DNA of 64,000 nt from Chengkuizengella axinellae. GTDB lineage: Bacteria > Bacillota > Bacilli > Paenibacillales > KCTC-33759. A program made the translations under genes and the position numbers. The notes under the pieces were generated by a model. The model was given only the letters and a program-made list of their open reading frames with translations, was not told the origin of the DNA and did not search any database. Every line of letters begins with the position of its first letter. Within the stretch, counting starts at the first letter, position 1. Shown one piece after another: positions 16,883-26,343 of this stretch. The DNA lies in contig NZ_JAVAMP010000002.1 in the NCBI RefSeq assembly GCF_030730905.1, forward strand, positions 682,001 to 746,000, given 5' to 3'.

Positions 16883-17683
16883 CTATAGCTTTTCTGCAAC
16901 TAAAGTAAAGGTTTTAGGAATACCCTTGTCAAAAACTTCGCTAGATAAATTAGGTTCCTCATCTAAGCTTTTTACTACTAATCCCGCATTAGAAATCGCA
17001 GTGACTATTTCTCCAATATTCCAATATCGATGCAATACCTTTTTAGGTTCTTCATCATTTAGATATTTTGTGTAAGAAACCTCTTTTTCTTCAATTGATG
17101 TATCAAAGTAATCTCCTGTCACTTTATGTTTACGGATTTTAGAAGTAGTTCCTCTAGAAGTGATTAATTTTGTAGAAACTGGATGAAAGTCTCTGATAAT
17201 AAATAGACCATGATTCCCCAATAATGTATTCACTATTTCCATAAAAGGTTTCAGATCTATAAAATAATGCAGGATGCCCATCTCCGCAAACACGATATCA
17301 TAATTTTCTGAAAGCTGCTTCTCGGATATTTTAAGCACATCACTCAAAATATACTCTATATTTACATTAGCTTCTTTAGCTAATTCCATCGCATAACGTT
17401 TGTTTCCTTCAGAAAAATCAGCCACAGTGACTTTTGCCCCCATTAAGGCTAAGGCTACAGCTTTACTTCCATTTGAACCCATTAGATTCATAATCTTTTT
17501 ATTTTCCACATTTCCAAATTTCGGATAGAGAACAGAAAGTAATTTAGCAGGGTTTTTCATTATTTTTTGAACTGCGTCATGAGGTTCTCCAAACCTTTTG
17601 ACCCATGCGTAGTATGTTTCTTCATTCCATATGTCTTCATTTACATCTTTAGTTGCCTTTTTCTCGTCATTTAAGTTAATCAT
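16883..17683 (-). CDS. class I SAM-dependent methyltransferase
   Basis: A 266-residue methyltransferase. The SAM-binding motif I is the variant IMNLMGSNGSKAVALALMG, followed by KVTVADFS for the acidic residue that binds the ribose, and YDIVFAEMGILHYF for motif IV. The variant MGSNG glycine loop recalls a Bacillales family of small-molecule methyltransferases. Three in-frame ATGs lie within 16 bases; I choose the last because GAGGAT then has correct spacing. The target is unknown; single-gene unit. Confidence 0.8.
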   Translation of the reverse strand: MINLNDEKKATKDVNEDIWNEETYYAWVKRFGEPHDAVQKIMKNPAKLLSVLYPKFGNVENKKIMNLMGSNGSKAVALALMGAKVTVADFSEGNKRYAMELAKEANVNIEYILSDVLKISEKQLSENYDIVFAEMGILHYFIDLKPFMEIVNTLLGNHGLFIIRDFHPVSTKLITSRGTTSKIRKHKVTGDYFDTSIEEKEVSYTKYLNDEEPKKVLHRYWNIGEIVTAISNAGLVVKSLDEEPNLSSEVFDKGIPKTFTLVAEKL

Positions 17684-17698
17684 TCTTTTCATCCTCAT

Positions 17699-17984
17699 TC
17701 ATGTTGTTAATTATTTGATTTTCTAATTTGATTTACAATCTTCTTCATATATTATTCACTATTAACTAACAATTTCAAACTCTCAAATTTACAATGTTTT
17801 TCATTTATTTTGCTCCCAAATTAGTCTTTTTTTGAATGTTGAAACTCAGCTCGTAATTGTTCATTATGCTCATCTTAAACGGATGAATTTAGAGGGACTG
17901 GGATTAGGTCAACCTATAAAATAATATATAGAACACTATTTTGTAAATTTAACAATATGAAAAAAGAACAGTTCATACCATGTA
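17699..17984. other. non-coding stretch upstream of pyrimidine operon
   Basis: AT-rich, with stops in all frames. A short GAACAGTTC palindrome lies at 17967-17975 just before the operator-like dyad. It must also contain the promoter of the leftward methyltransferase, which I cannot place confidently. Confidence 0.5.
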
Positions 17985-18001
17985 ACACTATGTATAGTGA
18001 A
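17985..18001. promoter_or_regulatory. operator-like motif shared with 34589-34605
   Basis: ACACTATGTATAGTGAA contains the dyad CACTA-TGTA-TAGTG (17986-17999). Fifteen of its 17 bases recur at 34589-34605, upstream of the semialdehyde dehydrogenase operon. A shared regulator of the two halves of the pathway, plausibly the PucR-type protein at 32.5 kb, would explain this. Confidence 0.5.
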
Positions 18002-18114
18002 CAGCATTAGTTCTTTAAGTACAATAGAAATATGCTTCAAAGTCTTCAACAAGCTACTATTCCGAAACATGGTTTGAGAAATCTAACAAATAAGTCAAGA
18101 TAAAAACAAATAAT

Positions 18115-18128
18115 GTAAGCGTTTTCCT
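18115..18128. promoter_or_regulatory. cre-like site (CcpA carbon catabolite control)
   Basis: TGTAAGCGTTTTCC matches the Bacillus cre consensus TGWAANCGNTNWCA at all but the last base. It lies 80 bases before the first gene of the pyrimidine degradation operon, where a repressing cre would be expected. Confidence 0.55.
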
Positions 18129-18207
18129 TTCGTTTTATAGTTCTATTTTTTATATAAAACATAAACTATTAGTAATAGCTAGTCCCTGAAATAAAGGAGG
18201 ATATGAG

Positions 18208-19098
18208 ATGAGTGATAAAGTTCAGATTGGATTGATTCAAGCAAAACACGAAGTTCATGGAGATGAAAAAATTGAATTGCATAAGGAAAAAGCCATAGAA
18301 AAACATTTGAAATTAGTTAGGGAAGCAAAAGAAAAAGGAGCTCAGATTATTTGTTTGCAAGAGATTTTTTACGGTCCTTATTTCTGTGCCGAGCAAAGTC
18401 CCAAATGGTATGATTCAGCGGAAGAAATTCCGAATGGTCCAACAACCAAGTTGTTCCAAGCTTTAGCGAAAGAATTAGAGGTTGTCATTGTGTTGCCTAT
18501 ATATGAAAGAGAAGGAATTGCAACGTACTATAATACAGCAGCAGTCATTGATGCCGATGGAACTTATTTGGGTAAATATCGCAAACAACATATTCCTCAT
18601 GTTGGCGTTGGAAATGAAGGATGCGGATTTTGGGAGAAATACTATTTTAAACCGGGAAATTTAGGTTATCCGGTGTTTGATACAGCCTTTGCAAAAATCG
18701 GCGTATATATTTGTTATGACCGTCACTTTCCTGAAGGTGCTAGATTATTGGGATTGAATGGTGCTGAAATCATATTTAACCCATCTGCGACGGTTGCAGG
18801 ACTGTCAGAATATCTGTGGAAGCTAGAACAGCCTGCACATGCTGTAGCAAATGGGTACTATGTAGGAGCTATTAACCGTGTTGGTGTTGAAGCACCATGG
18901 AATATGGGAGATTTTTATGGTCAATCTTATTTAGCAAATCCAAGAGGCGAGTTTGTTGCAATTGGAACTAGAGATACAGATGAAATTATTATAGGTGAAA
19001 TGGACAAAAAAATGATTCGGGAAGTACGAGATACGTGGCAGTTTTATAGAGATCGAAGACCAGAAACTTATGGAGACATGACAGCGTTATTGCCATAA
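18208..19098 (+). CDS. pydC: beta-ureidopropionase (N-carbamoyl-beta-alanine amidohydrolase)
   Basis: A 296-residue nitrilase-superfamily amidase. The catalytic triad is visible: E52 in CLQEIF, K126 in KYRKQHIPH and C169 in YICYDRHFPEGA. The HIPH and DRHFPEGARLLGL context is characteristic of N-carbamoyl-beta-alanine/putrescine amidases, and the neighbours (PreT, PreA, dihydropyrimidinase) point to N-carbamoyl-beta-alanine. It releases beta-alanine, CO2 and ammonia in the last step of reductive pyrimidine breakdown. It is the first gene of the operon, behind a cre-like site and an operator-like dyad. AAAGGAGG precedes the ATG. Confidence 0.92.
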   Translation: MSDKVQIGLIQAKHEVHGDEKIELHKEKAIEKHLKLVREAKEKGAQIICLQEIFYGPYFCAEQSPKWYDSAEEIPNGPTTKLFQALAKELEVVIVLPIYEREGIATYYNTAAVIDADGTYLGKYRKQHIPHVGVGNEGCGFWEKYYFKPGNLGYPVFDTAFAKIGVYICYDRHFPEGARLLGLNGAEIIFNPSATVAGLSEYLWKLEQPAHAVANGYYVGAINRVGVEAPWNMGDFYGQSYLANPRGEFVAIGTRDTDEIIIGEMDKKMIREVRDTWQFYRDRRPETYGDMTALLP

Positions 19099-19163
19099 GG
19101 CATAAGAAATACATTCACAAAGTATGTCAACACAATATTTAATAGGTAAAGGGGGTTGCGTTA

Positions 19164-20537
19164 TTGGGTAACTCAAAATCTTCAACGGTCTCTCTACGAG
19201 ATTTAGATCTAAATTTCAAAGAAGTAATACCAGCTTTAAGCCATCGTGAAGCAATGGAAGAAGCAAATCGCTGTTTATATTGTTATGATGCGCCTTGTAT
19301 TACAGCTTGCCCTACTAGTATAGACATACCAAAGTTTATTAAAAAAATGGCTAGTGAAAACTTACTAGGATCAGCCAAAACGATCATGGACGCAAATCCG
19401 ATTGGAGCTAGCTGCGCTAGAGTTTGCCCTACATCAGAGCTATGTGAAGGTGCATGTGTATTAAATCATTCCACAAATCCAATTATGATTGGACAGTTGC
19501 AGAGATATGCAACGGACTGGGCTATTCAAAATGAGCAAGTATTGTTCAAAAAAGGTGAAAAGAAAGAAATCAAGGTAGCCATTGTTGGTGCAGGGCCTGC
19601 TGGATTATCAACTGCTAGAGAGTTGGCTCGAATGGGATACGAGGTGACGATTTTTGAAGCAGAGGAACATGCAGGTGGATTGAATAAATATGGCATCGTA
19701 TCATTTCGTTTACCACAGAACATATCAGATTGGGAAGTTGAACAAGTGAGATCATTAGATGTTCAAATTCAAACTAATACAAAGGTTGGGAAAGATATTT
19801 CAGCTGAACAATTGTTAAGCACTTATGATCGCATTGTTTTGGCGGTGGGAATGTCTAATGTTCCAAACCTGGGGATTGAAGGAGAAGAATTAAACGGAGT
19901 GTTTGATGCTATTGAGTTCGTAAAGGAAACAAAAACGGGCTCGGTTTCGAATTCTTTGGTAGGAAAAAAGGTGGTTGTAATTGGTGCAGGAAATACCGCT
20001 ATTGATGGAGCAACCTGCTCCGTGCGACTAGGTGCAGAAAACGTGAAAATTCTATATAGACGAACAAGGGAAGAAATGACAGCTTATGATTTTGAATATG
20101 ATTTTGCTAAACAGGATGGTGTTGAATTTAGGTGGTTAACAGCTCCTCAAAGAATCATTGGAGATGAGGAAGGAAATGTAATAGGGATTGAATGTATAAA
20201 AATGATGCTTGGAGAGCCAGATCAAGATGGTAGAAGGCGTCCAAAGCCAATCCAAAACTCAGAATTTTTTTTAGAAATTGATGCAGTCATCAGGGCCATT
20301 GGTCAAGAAAGGCATACACCTTTGATCGAAACATTTAAGTTGGTCCACAGTGAAGGAGTTGTGAAAGTGGATTCACAAACGTTCCAAACTTCAAATCCAA
20401 AAATATTTGCATGCGGTGATGTTATGTTTGCGAAAGGTCAAGGGGAAGCCATGGTCGTTACAGCGGCTCAACAAGGGAAAGAAGTAGCCTATGCTATTCA
20501 TCAACAAAGTTCAGAGGAGGTTATGAAACATGGCTGA
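19164..20537 (+). CDS. preT: dihydropyrimidine dehydrogenase subunit PreT-like (NAD(P)H/FAD, Fe-S)
   Basis: A 457-residue electron-input subunit, similar to the small subunit of glutamate synthase. The N-terminal Fe-S region has CLYCYDAPCITACPTS and a second group CARVCPTSELCEGAC. A FAD-binding GAGPAGL motif follows near residue 142 and the NAD(P)H site GAGNTAIDGA near 278. ACGDV near the end is the second FAD contact. It passes electrons from NAD(P)H to PreA. Translation starts at TTG after GGGGGTT. The last eight bases overlap the preA start, indicating coupled translation and a complex. Confidence 0.93.
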   Translation: MGNSKSSTVSLRDLDLNFKEVIPALSHREAMEEANRCLYCYDAPCITACPTSIDIPKFIKKMASENLLGSAKTIMDANPIGASCARVCPTSELCEGACVLNHSTNPIMIGQLQRYATDWAIQNEQVLFKKGEKKEIKVAIVGAGPAGLSTARELARMGYEVTIFEAEEHAGGLNKYGIVSFRLPQNISDWEVEQVRSLDVQIQTNTKVGKDISAEQLLSTYDRIVLAVGMSNVPNLGIEGEELNGVFDAIEFVKETKTGSVSNSLVGKKVVVIGAGNTAIDGATCSVRLGAENVKILYRRTREEMTAYDFEYDFAKQDGVEFRWLTAPQRIIGDEEGNVIGIECIKMMLGEPDQDGRRRPKPIQNSEFFLEIDAVIRAIGQERHTPLIETFKLVHSEGVVKVDSQTFQTSNPKIFACGDVMFAKGQGEAMVVTAAQQGKEVAYAIHQQSSEEVMKHG

Positions 20538-21795
20538 TTTACAGATCAACTTAGCTGGAATAACTTCACCCAATCCATTTTGGTTGGCATCTGCTCCTCC
20601 AACGAACTCAGGGTATCAAGTGCAAAGAGCATTTGAAGCAGGATGGGGAGGTGCGGTTTGGAAAACGCTAGGAGACCCTATATTGAACGTTTCTTCCAGA
20701 TTTGCAGCAACACATTTTAACGGACAAAGAGTAGCGGGTTTCAACAACATTGAACTCATAACAGATCGTCCGATAGAAGAAAATTTAAAAGAAATATATG
20801 AAACGAAAAAGAGATTTCCTAATCATGCGATTGTAGTATCTATTATGGTTGAACCAAAACAAGAGAAATGGCATGAGATTGTGAAAAGGGTAGAAGACGT
20901 TGGAGTAGATGGATTGGAGTTGAATTTTGGCTGTCCACATGGAATGGCAGAGCGTGGAATGGGCTCAGCCTCAGGTCAAGTGCCTGAACTTCTAGAAAAA
21001 CAAACCTTTTGGGTGAAAGAAGTGGCACAGACACCTGTGATTGTAAAATTAACACCTAACATTACCGATATTACGGCCATTGCTGAAGCAGCTACCCAAG
21101 GGGGAGCAGATGCGATTAGCTTAATCAATACAATGAATAGTTTGATTGGTGTTGATCTTGATTCTTGGAATACAATCCCTCACGTAAGGGGCAAAGGTGC
21201 ACATGGAGGTTACTGTGGACCTGCAGTTAAGCCAATAGCATTGAATATGGTAGCTGAATGTGCTAGAAACGAACAGGTGAACATACCGATTTCTGGTATA
21301 GGTGGCATATCGAATTGGCAAGATGCAGCGGAATTTATGTTGATGGGAGCAACAGGAGTACAAATTTGCACTGCAGCTATGCATCATGGCTTCAGTATAG
21401 TTGAAGACATGATTGATGGATTATCAAACTATTTAGATGCAAAAGGAATCTCTTCTGTAACAGACTTGATTGGTAAATCCGTACCCAAATATTCTGATTG
21501 GGGAAATCTTGATCTTAATTATAAGATTGTAGCTAGAATCAACAATGATGTTTGTATCAACTGTAATAAGTGCCATATTGCCTGCGAAGATACTTCACAT
21601 CAGTGTATAGAGATGCTGACAGATGTTAATGGGGTCAAATACTTGGAGGTACGTGAAGAAGATTGTGTTGGATGTAATTTATGTTCCATTGTTTGTCCAG
21701 TGGATGGGGCTATTGATATGGTCGAAATTGATAATGAACAGCAGTCCATGACATGGAATGACCGTCAAGCACTACTTGAAGGAATTAAACGATAA
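20530..21795 (+). CDS. preA: dihydropyrimidine dehydrogenase subunit PreA
   Basis: A 421-residue FMN barrel that reduces uracil or thymine to the dihydro form. It has LASAPPTNSG at the start, VKLTPNITDI, LINTMNS, GGYCGPAVKPIALNMV and SGIGG for FMN and substrate binding. Two [4Fe-4S] motifs at the C-terminus (CINCNKCHIACEDTSHQC, and CVGCNLCSIVCP) receive electrons. In mammalian DPD the loop after CPHGM carries the catalytic Cys in GLACGQ; here the loop reads GSASGQ, with Ser. As I recall, other bacterial PreA proteins also lack the Cys. It overlaps preT by eight bases. Confidence 0.93.
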   Translation: MADLQINLAGITSPNPFWLASAPPTNSGYQVQRAFEAGWGGAVWKTLGDPILNVSSRFAATHFNGQRVAGFNNIELITDRPIEENLKEIYETKKRFPNHAIVVSIMVEPKQEKWHEIVKRVEDVGVDGLELNFGCPHGMAERGMGSASGQVPELLEKQTFWVKEVAQTPVIVKLTPNITDITAIAEAATQGGADAISLINTMNSLIGVDLDSWNTIPHVRGKGAHGGYCGPAVKPIALNMVAECARNEQVNIPISGIGGISNWQDAAEFMLMGATGVQICTAAMHHGFSIVEDMIDGLSNYLDAKGISSVTDLIGKSVPKYSDWGNLDLNYKIVARINNDVCINCNKCHIACEDTSHQCIEMLTDVNGVKYLEVREEDCVGCNLCSIVCPVDGAIDMVEIDNEQQSMTWNDRQALLEGIKR

Positions 21796-21851
21796 TTTAG
21801 TTTTTACTATTTTTAAAAATATTTATATGAAATTTGTGAGGTGGAATGTTG

Positions 21852-23267
21852 ATGAAAAAAGTGATAAAAAACGGAACCGTTGTAACAGCCACAGATACAT
21901 ATAAAGCAGATATTCTGATCGAAAATGGCATTATTTCTTCCATTGCACAGCAGATTCAATTAAATGGAGCTGAAGCTGAAGTAGTGGACGCAGCAGGTCA
22001 TCTTGTGTTTCCAGGAGGCATTGATCCCCATACACATTTGGAAATGCCATTTGGAGGTACGGTAAGTAGGGATGATTTTGAAACAGGTACAATCGCTGCG
22101 GCTTTCGGTGGTACGACAACTGTCATTGATTTCTGCTTAACCACCAAAGGGGAGCCCATCGAAAATGCAATTGAAACATGGCATGCAAAGTCTAAGGACA
22201 AAGCAGTGATTGATTATGGGTTTCATCTTATGATTGGGGAAATTAACGAGAAGGTATTAAGCGAATTGCCAGCGGTGATAGAAGAAGAGGGGATTACATC
22301 ATTTAAGGTATTCATGGCTTATAAAAACGTGCTGCAAGCCGACGATGAAACGTTGTTTCGTACTCTAATTACTGCAAAAGAATTAGGAGCATTAGTTATG
22401 GTTCATGCTGAAAACGGGGACGTGATTGATTATTTAACAAAAAAAGCGCTCGCTGATGGTCACACTGAACCTGTTTATCATGCATTAACTAGACCACCTG
22501 AGGTTGAGGGGGAAGCTACAGGAAGAGCTGCTCTTTTAACAGGGTTGGCAGATTCTCAATTATATGTTGTTCACGTTTCGTGTGCAAATGCAGTAGATAA
22601 AATTACAGAAGCTCGAAATAATGGGGTTGATATTTGGGGGGAAACTTGCCCTCAATACCTAGTATTGGATATCACTGACCTTGAAAAGCCTGATTTTGAA
22701 GGTGCAAAATATGTTTGGTCTCCTCCATTAAGAGAGATAAAACACCAAGATGCACTTTGGAGTGCTCTGAAAAATGGTCAACTTCAAACCTTAGGTTCAG
22801 ATCAATGCTCATTTGATTTTAATGGTCAAAAAGATCTTGGAAAAGGTGATTTTACAAAAATTCCAAATGGGGGTCCAACGATTGAAGATAGAGTGAGCAT
22901 TTTATTTTCTGAAGGTGTAAAAAAAGATAGAATCTCATTGAATCAATTTGTGGATATTATGTCTACTAGAAATGCGAAGTTGTTTGGTTTATTTCCGCAA
23001 AAAGGAACCATAGCAGTAGGTTCTGATGCAGATATCGTGATTTTTAATCCTAATAAAGAACGGGTTATTTCTGCTGAAACGCATCATATGGCCGTAGATT
23101 ATAATGCATTCGAAGGAATGAAAGTGACTGGTGAAACTGTAACTGTGCTTTCTAGAGGAGAATTTGTGATCAAAGATAAGAAGTTTGTTGGGAAGCTTGG
23201 AACAGGAAAGTATTTAAAACGAGCGAAGTATAATCGCATACAAAATGCAATGCAGGAGGATGAATAA
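21852..23267 (+). CDS. hydA: dihydropyrimidinase
   Basis: A 471-residue cyclic amidohydrolase that opens dihydrouracil/dihydrothymine to the N-carbamoyl-beta-amino acid. The dinuclear metal site is seen as H60 and H62 in DPHTHLEMP, the carbamylated Lys in FKVFMAYK (K158), H in VMVHAEN and HVSC, and the Asp in GSDQCSF. Length and motifs fit D-hydantoinase/dihydropyrimidinase. I start at the ATG at 21852, six bases inside the longest frame, because GAGGTGG is then properly spaced. It lies between PreA and the permease in the same operon. Confidence 0.95.
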   Translation: MKKVIKNGTVVTATDTYKADILIENGIISSIAQQIQLNGAEAEVVDAAGHLVFPGGIDPHTHLEMPFGGTVSRDDFETGTIAAAFGGTTTVIDFCLTTKGEPIENAIETWHAKSKDKAVIDYGFHLMIGEINEKVLSELPAVIEEEGITSFKVFMAYKNVLQADDETLFRTLITAKELGALVMVHAENGDVIDYLTKKALADGHTEPVYHALTRPPEVEGEATGRAALLTGLADSQLYVVHVSCANAVDKITEARNNGVDIWGETCPQYLVLDITDLEKPDFEGAKYVWSPPLREIKHQDALWSALKNGQLQTLGSDQCSFDFNGQKDLGKGDFTKIPNGGPTIEDRVSILFSEGVKKDRISLNQFVDIMSTRNAKLFGLFPQKGTIAVGSDADIVIFNPNKERVISAETHHMAVDYNAFEGMKVTGETVTVLSRGEFVIKDKKFVGKLGTGKYLKRAKYNRIQNAMQEDE

Positions 23268-23323
23268 ATGATTGAAAAATAGTGGGTATATATACTCACG
23301 AGTAGAAGGGGATGGTTGTTAAA

Positions 23324-24820
23324 ATGGAAAAAAAGGAAAGTTATTTAAAGTCCAAAGATTTACTGCCTATACCTCATGCTAAGAAAACAATTGGAAGTGC
23401 TGGGTTTGCTTTTATTTGGGTTGGAATGGCTGTAGTGTTAGCTGCCTTTGCTATTGGAGGTACGGGTGTTCAAAGTCTTTCACTCGGATGGGTTGTACTT
23501 GCTACGATAATAGGAACGGTGGCCATAGGAGCATTCATGACAATCATAGGTGATATTGGTATAGAGCATGGACTTTCATTTCCAGTGTACATGAGAGCAC
23601 CGTTTGGGACGATTGGAACTCACATCCCATCACTCATTCGTGGTTTTGCGGCTTCTTGTTGGTTTGGGATTAATACTTACTTTGGCTCAACTGCAATGAA
23701 CGGCATCCTTTTTGTATTATTCGGATATGATAATTGGTTTGTTTGTTTTCTAATCTTTGGAACTGTTCAAGTCATCAACACCTCTCTAGGTATTAAAGCA
23801 GTAGAAAGATTTGCTGATCTAGCTGCTCCTATCATCATTATTATTTCCGCATGGATGTACTCTACATTATCTGATAAAGCGTTAGCAGAGGGAAGAGAAG
23901 TTTGGTCTTGGATTGAAAATCCTGTAACTGGCGGTGCTTTCTTCACAGCTTTTATTGTTGTCATTATGAGTAATATGGGATTCTGGGCTACACTAGCTGC
24001 TGACATGCCTTCTATCTCCCGATTTATTAAAGCACCAAAACATGAGAGAAACTGGTTTAAAAGAAATAAGTCTTCTATTGCAGGGAATATATTTGCTCTC
24101 ACCCTCACACAAACCTTCATGATTATAATCGGTGGTGTTTCCTATATTGCTGTAAAAAACTATGATCCTGTGGTTGCACTACAAGAAGCTGCTGGCGGGA
24201 TTATCTTAGGTGTACTTTTACTTATGATCGTGTTGGCACAATGGTCTACGAATGTTTCAGCGAATTTAATTCCAGCCGCAACTATATTTTCTAATATTGG
24301 AGGTCCTAAAGTTCCATTTTGGGCAGGGGTGGTAGCAGCAGGTATTATCGGTTCCATTGTTCAGCCCTGGTATTTATTCCAAATTATTATTCCTGCACTG
24401 CTTATCGTTGGTGGTATTTTATCCGCTATCGTAGGAATCTTGTTTGTTGACTATTATGTTCTAAGGAAAAGAAGAGTGAATGTACATGAATTATATAAGG
24501 ATGATGGACAATTCAAATATATGAATGGATTTAACCTAGCTGGGTTCATCTCATGGATTGTAGGTGGGGGAATGGCTTACTTGTTATCCACTTATTCCTT
24601 TGTAGTTGGATTTGTAGTAGGTGGAGCTTGTTATTATTTTCTAGCAAAATATTGGTGGTTTAAGAAGTACAAACAAAGTGAAATTGATGATCCAAGTGAT
24701 GAGAAGTATTTAGGTATTACAGTAGGCAGGGATTGGGATATAGATGCTGAGGATGTTGTTTCCACACAAGAAGCACCGCTTGTTCCTTCATTATCATCAG
24801 ATACGAAAGTAGAAATATAG
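23324..24820 (+). CDS. NCS1 family nucleobase (uracil/allantoin-type) permease
   Basis: A polytopic membrane protein of 498 residues with about twelve helices. NCS1 features include the early GFAFIWVGMAVVLAAFAIGG, the segment RAPFGTIGTHIPSLIRGFAAS (TM3 region), and NMGFWATLAADMPSISRF. It is expected to bring uracil, thymine or a related base into the cell with H+ or Na+. Placement directly after dihydropyrimidinase supports a pyrimidine or hydantoin substrate. An in-frame ATG at 23312 abuts the ribosome site, so 23324 is preferred. The C-terminal tail is long and acidic. Confidence 0.9.
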   Translation: MEKKESYLKSKDLLPIPHAKKTIGSAGFAFIWVGMAVVLAAFAIGGTGVQSLSLGWVVLATIIGTVAIGAFMTIIGDIGIEHGLSFPVYMRAPFGTIGTHIPSLIRGFAASCWFGINTYFGSTAMNGILFVLFGYDNWFVCFLIFGTVQVINTSLGIKAVERFADLAAPIIIIISAWMYSTLSDKALAEGREVWSWIENPVTGGAFFTAFIVVIMSNMGFWATLAADMPSISRFIKAPKHERNWFKRNKSSIAGNIFALTLTQTFMIIIGGVSYIAVKNYDPVVALQEAAGGIILGVLLLMIVLAQWSTNVSANLIPAATIFSNIGGPKVPFWAGVVAAGIIGSIVQPWYLFQIIIPALLIVGGILSAIVGILFVDYYVLRKRRVNVHELYKDDGQFKYMNGFNLAGFISWIVGGGMAYLLSTYSFVVGFVVGGACYYFLAKYWWFKKYKQSEIDDPSDEKYLGITVGRDWDIDAEDVVSTQEAPLVPSLSSDTKVEI

Positions 24821-24870
24821 AAAAATTGTGTGTAGGTAAATGAATTAAAAAGAGGGGAGATGTATACCAT

Positions 24871-25110
24871 ATGTCATCCTATCAAAAATATCTAGATGAA
24901 AAAGAAAAAATAGACTCATTACTCCAAAAAGGATATAAAATCAAAAATATCCATGAAGATTTGAGTGGCTCTCACTTGGAGTTTGAACTAGACGGTATAG
25001 ATGAAAGCAGTGAGCTTGAGATTAAGGAAACACTATTGATAACAAATGCAGATGCAAGGAAGTATTTTTCAACCATATTATTTCAGAAAAAAGAATTAAA
25101 AGAAGTATAA
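24871..25110 (+). CDS. small soluble protein of the pyrimidine operon
   Basis: A 79-residue charged protein (many Glu, Lys, Asp) with no membrane segment: YLDEKEKIDSLLQKGYKI reads as a helix, and the rest alternates strand and helix. No family is recognised. It lies 50 bases after the permease and before the operon terminator, so it is almost certainly co-transcribed with pyrimidine degradation. It could be a small regulator or an assembly or chaperone factor; nothing in the sequence decides. A purine-rich GAGGGGAGA precedes the start at a somewhat long distance. Confidence 0.7.
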   Translation: MSSYQKYLDEKEKIDSLLQKGYKIKNIHEDLSGSHLEFELDGIDESSELEIKETLLITNADARKYFSTILFQKKELKEV

Positions 25111-25132
25111 AGATTTACTTTAAAATCGTTCT

Positions 25133-25179
25133 AAAAAGGATAGATTAGAGCACTTAATAAAGTCTCATCTATCCTTTTT
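25133..25179 (+). terminator. rho-independent terminator of the pyrimidine operon
   Basis: AAAAAGGATAGAT (25133-25145) is perfectly complementary to ATCTATCCTTTTT (25167-25179). It ends the operon that starts at 18208. Confidence 0.85.
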
Positions 25180-25216
25180 AGTGAACTCTTTTCATGGAAA
25201 AATACTTTTTATTCAA

Positions 25217-25234
25217 ATTTCACTAAGGTGAAAT
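25217..25234. promoter_or_regulatory. 7-bp palindrome upstream of APH genes
   Basis: ATTTCAC-TAAG-GTGAAAT lies about 190 bases before the first phosphotransferase gene, within an otherwise empty 247-base gap. It could be a repressor site; the element is small and chance is possible. Confidence 0.3.
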
Positions 25235-25426
25235 CAACTTTAGAAGGAAAAATCATACAAAAAGTAGAATTATATAGAGAAGAAATTGAGTATGTTTGAA
25301 GTTTTATAACCAAAATTTGATTATTCACTAACATGATCACTGTTGCTGATGAAAAAGTTATCAAGGGTAAGGTGCAAAACTCTACATTACATTTAATCAA
25401 ATTACTTACACGAAAGGAGTTATGAA

Positions 25427-26299
25427 ATGTCTAGTAAGCTTGGAAATAAAATTAGTGAAGGTAGCTGCTCTGAAGTATTTGAATGGGAAGGTAGTCACAA
25501 AGTAATTAAATTAGCGAAAGAAAATATAGACTTTGAAACAATGAATAGGGAATTTATAAATAATAAAATGGCTTGGGATCATAAACTTCCAGTTGCTCGA
25601 CCATTTGAGTTGTTAGAGATCAATGGACGACCAGGAATAGTATATGAACGAATATATGGGAAACCATTGTTGGAACGGTTTCTAGGACATTTGATGGTCG
25701 ATATTAATCAAAAAGTAGATTTGAATGGAGGGGATATTCCATTAATTGCTCGTACTTTGGGCGAGATACACAATAATTCAAATATCAATCTCCCTGCGTC
25801 ACATAGAGAAGACCTAAAATACCTAATTAATAGTGTGCAATATTTGACTAAGGAGGAGAAAGAGAATGTAATATCTATATTAGATTCTCTACCAACTAAA
25901 CAGTTGTTATGTCATGGCGATCCTAATCCAGATAATTTTTTAATAGGAGATGATGGCAAGGCTGTTGTCATTGATTGGATGAATGCTTCCATTGGAAACC
26001 CTGAAGCAGATGTAGCTGAATTTATCGTTATGATTAAATACGCCATTTTGCCTCCTGAAATACCAAGCCAAGTCTCTGAATATTTTTATTCAATAAGAGA
26101 AGAATTAATTCAAATATTTATGGAGGAGTATACCAATTTAACAGGAATAACATATGATGAAATTATTCCTTGGCTGACGCCAATGGCAGCAAGGAAATTA
26201 TATACTGCAGATGCCCTTTTAGAGGAGGAGAAGAAGTTACTAGTTGAAGTAATAAGAAAAGATTTAGAAACAAGAGAGTTGACTAATAAATCTATGTAA
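25427..26299 (+). CDS. APH-family phosphotransferase, copy 1
   Basis: A 290-residue protein kinase-like phosphotransferase. The glycine-rich loop is GNKISEGSCSEVFEW at the start, with K in HKVIKLAK. The Brenner motif is CHGDPNPDNFLI near residue 164, with IDWMNASIGNP as the metal-binding IDW. It phosphorylates a hydroxyl of a small molecule. Nothing identifies the acceptor as an aminoglycoside, so resistance should not be assumed. The adjacent gene is a close duplicate. AAAGGAG precedes the start. Confidence 0.82.
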   Translation: MSSKLGNKISEGSCSEVFEWEGSHKVIKLAKENIDFETMNREFINNKMAWDHKLPVARPFELLEINGRPGIVYERIYGKPLLERFLGHLMVDINQKVDLNGGDIPLIARTLGEIHNNSNINLPASHREDLKYLINSVQYLTKEEKENVISILDSLPTKQLLCHGDPNPDNFLIGDDGKAVVIDWMNASIGNPEADVAEFIVMIKYAILPPEIPSQVSEYFYSIREELIQIFMEEYTNLTGITYDEIIPWLTPMAARKLYTADALLEEEKKLLVEVIRKDLETRELTNKSM

Positions 26300-26343
26300 T
26301 TACATTGAATCTATTAAAATTACATGAATGGAAGGAGTATTGT

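Noticed and set aside
23767-24120. 117-codon open frame on the minus strand opposite the NCS1 permease
   Set aside because: It lies wholly inside a clear transporter gene, has no ribosome site, and its composition is the complement of hydrophobic codons.
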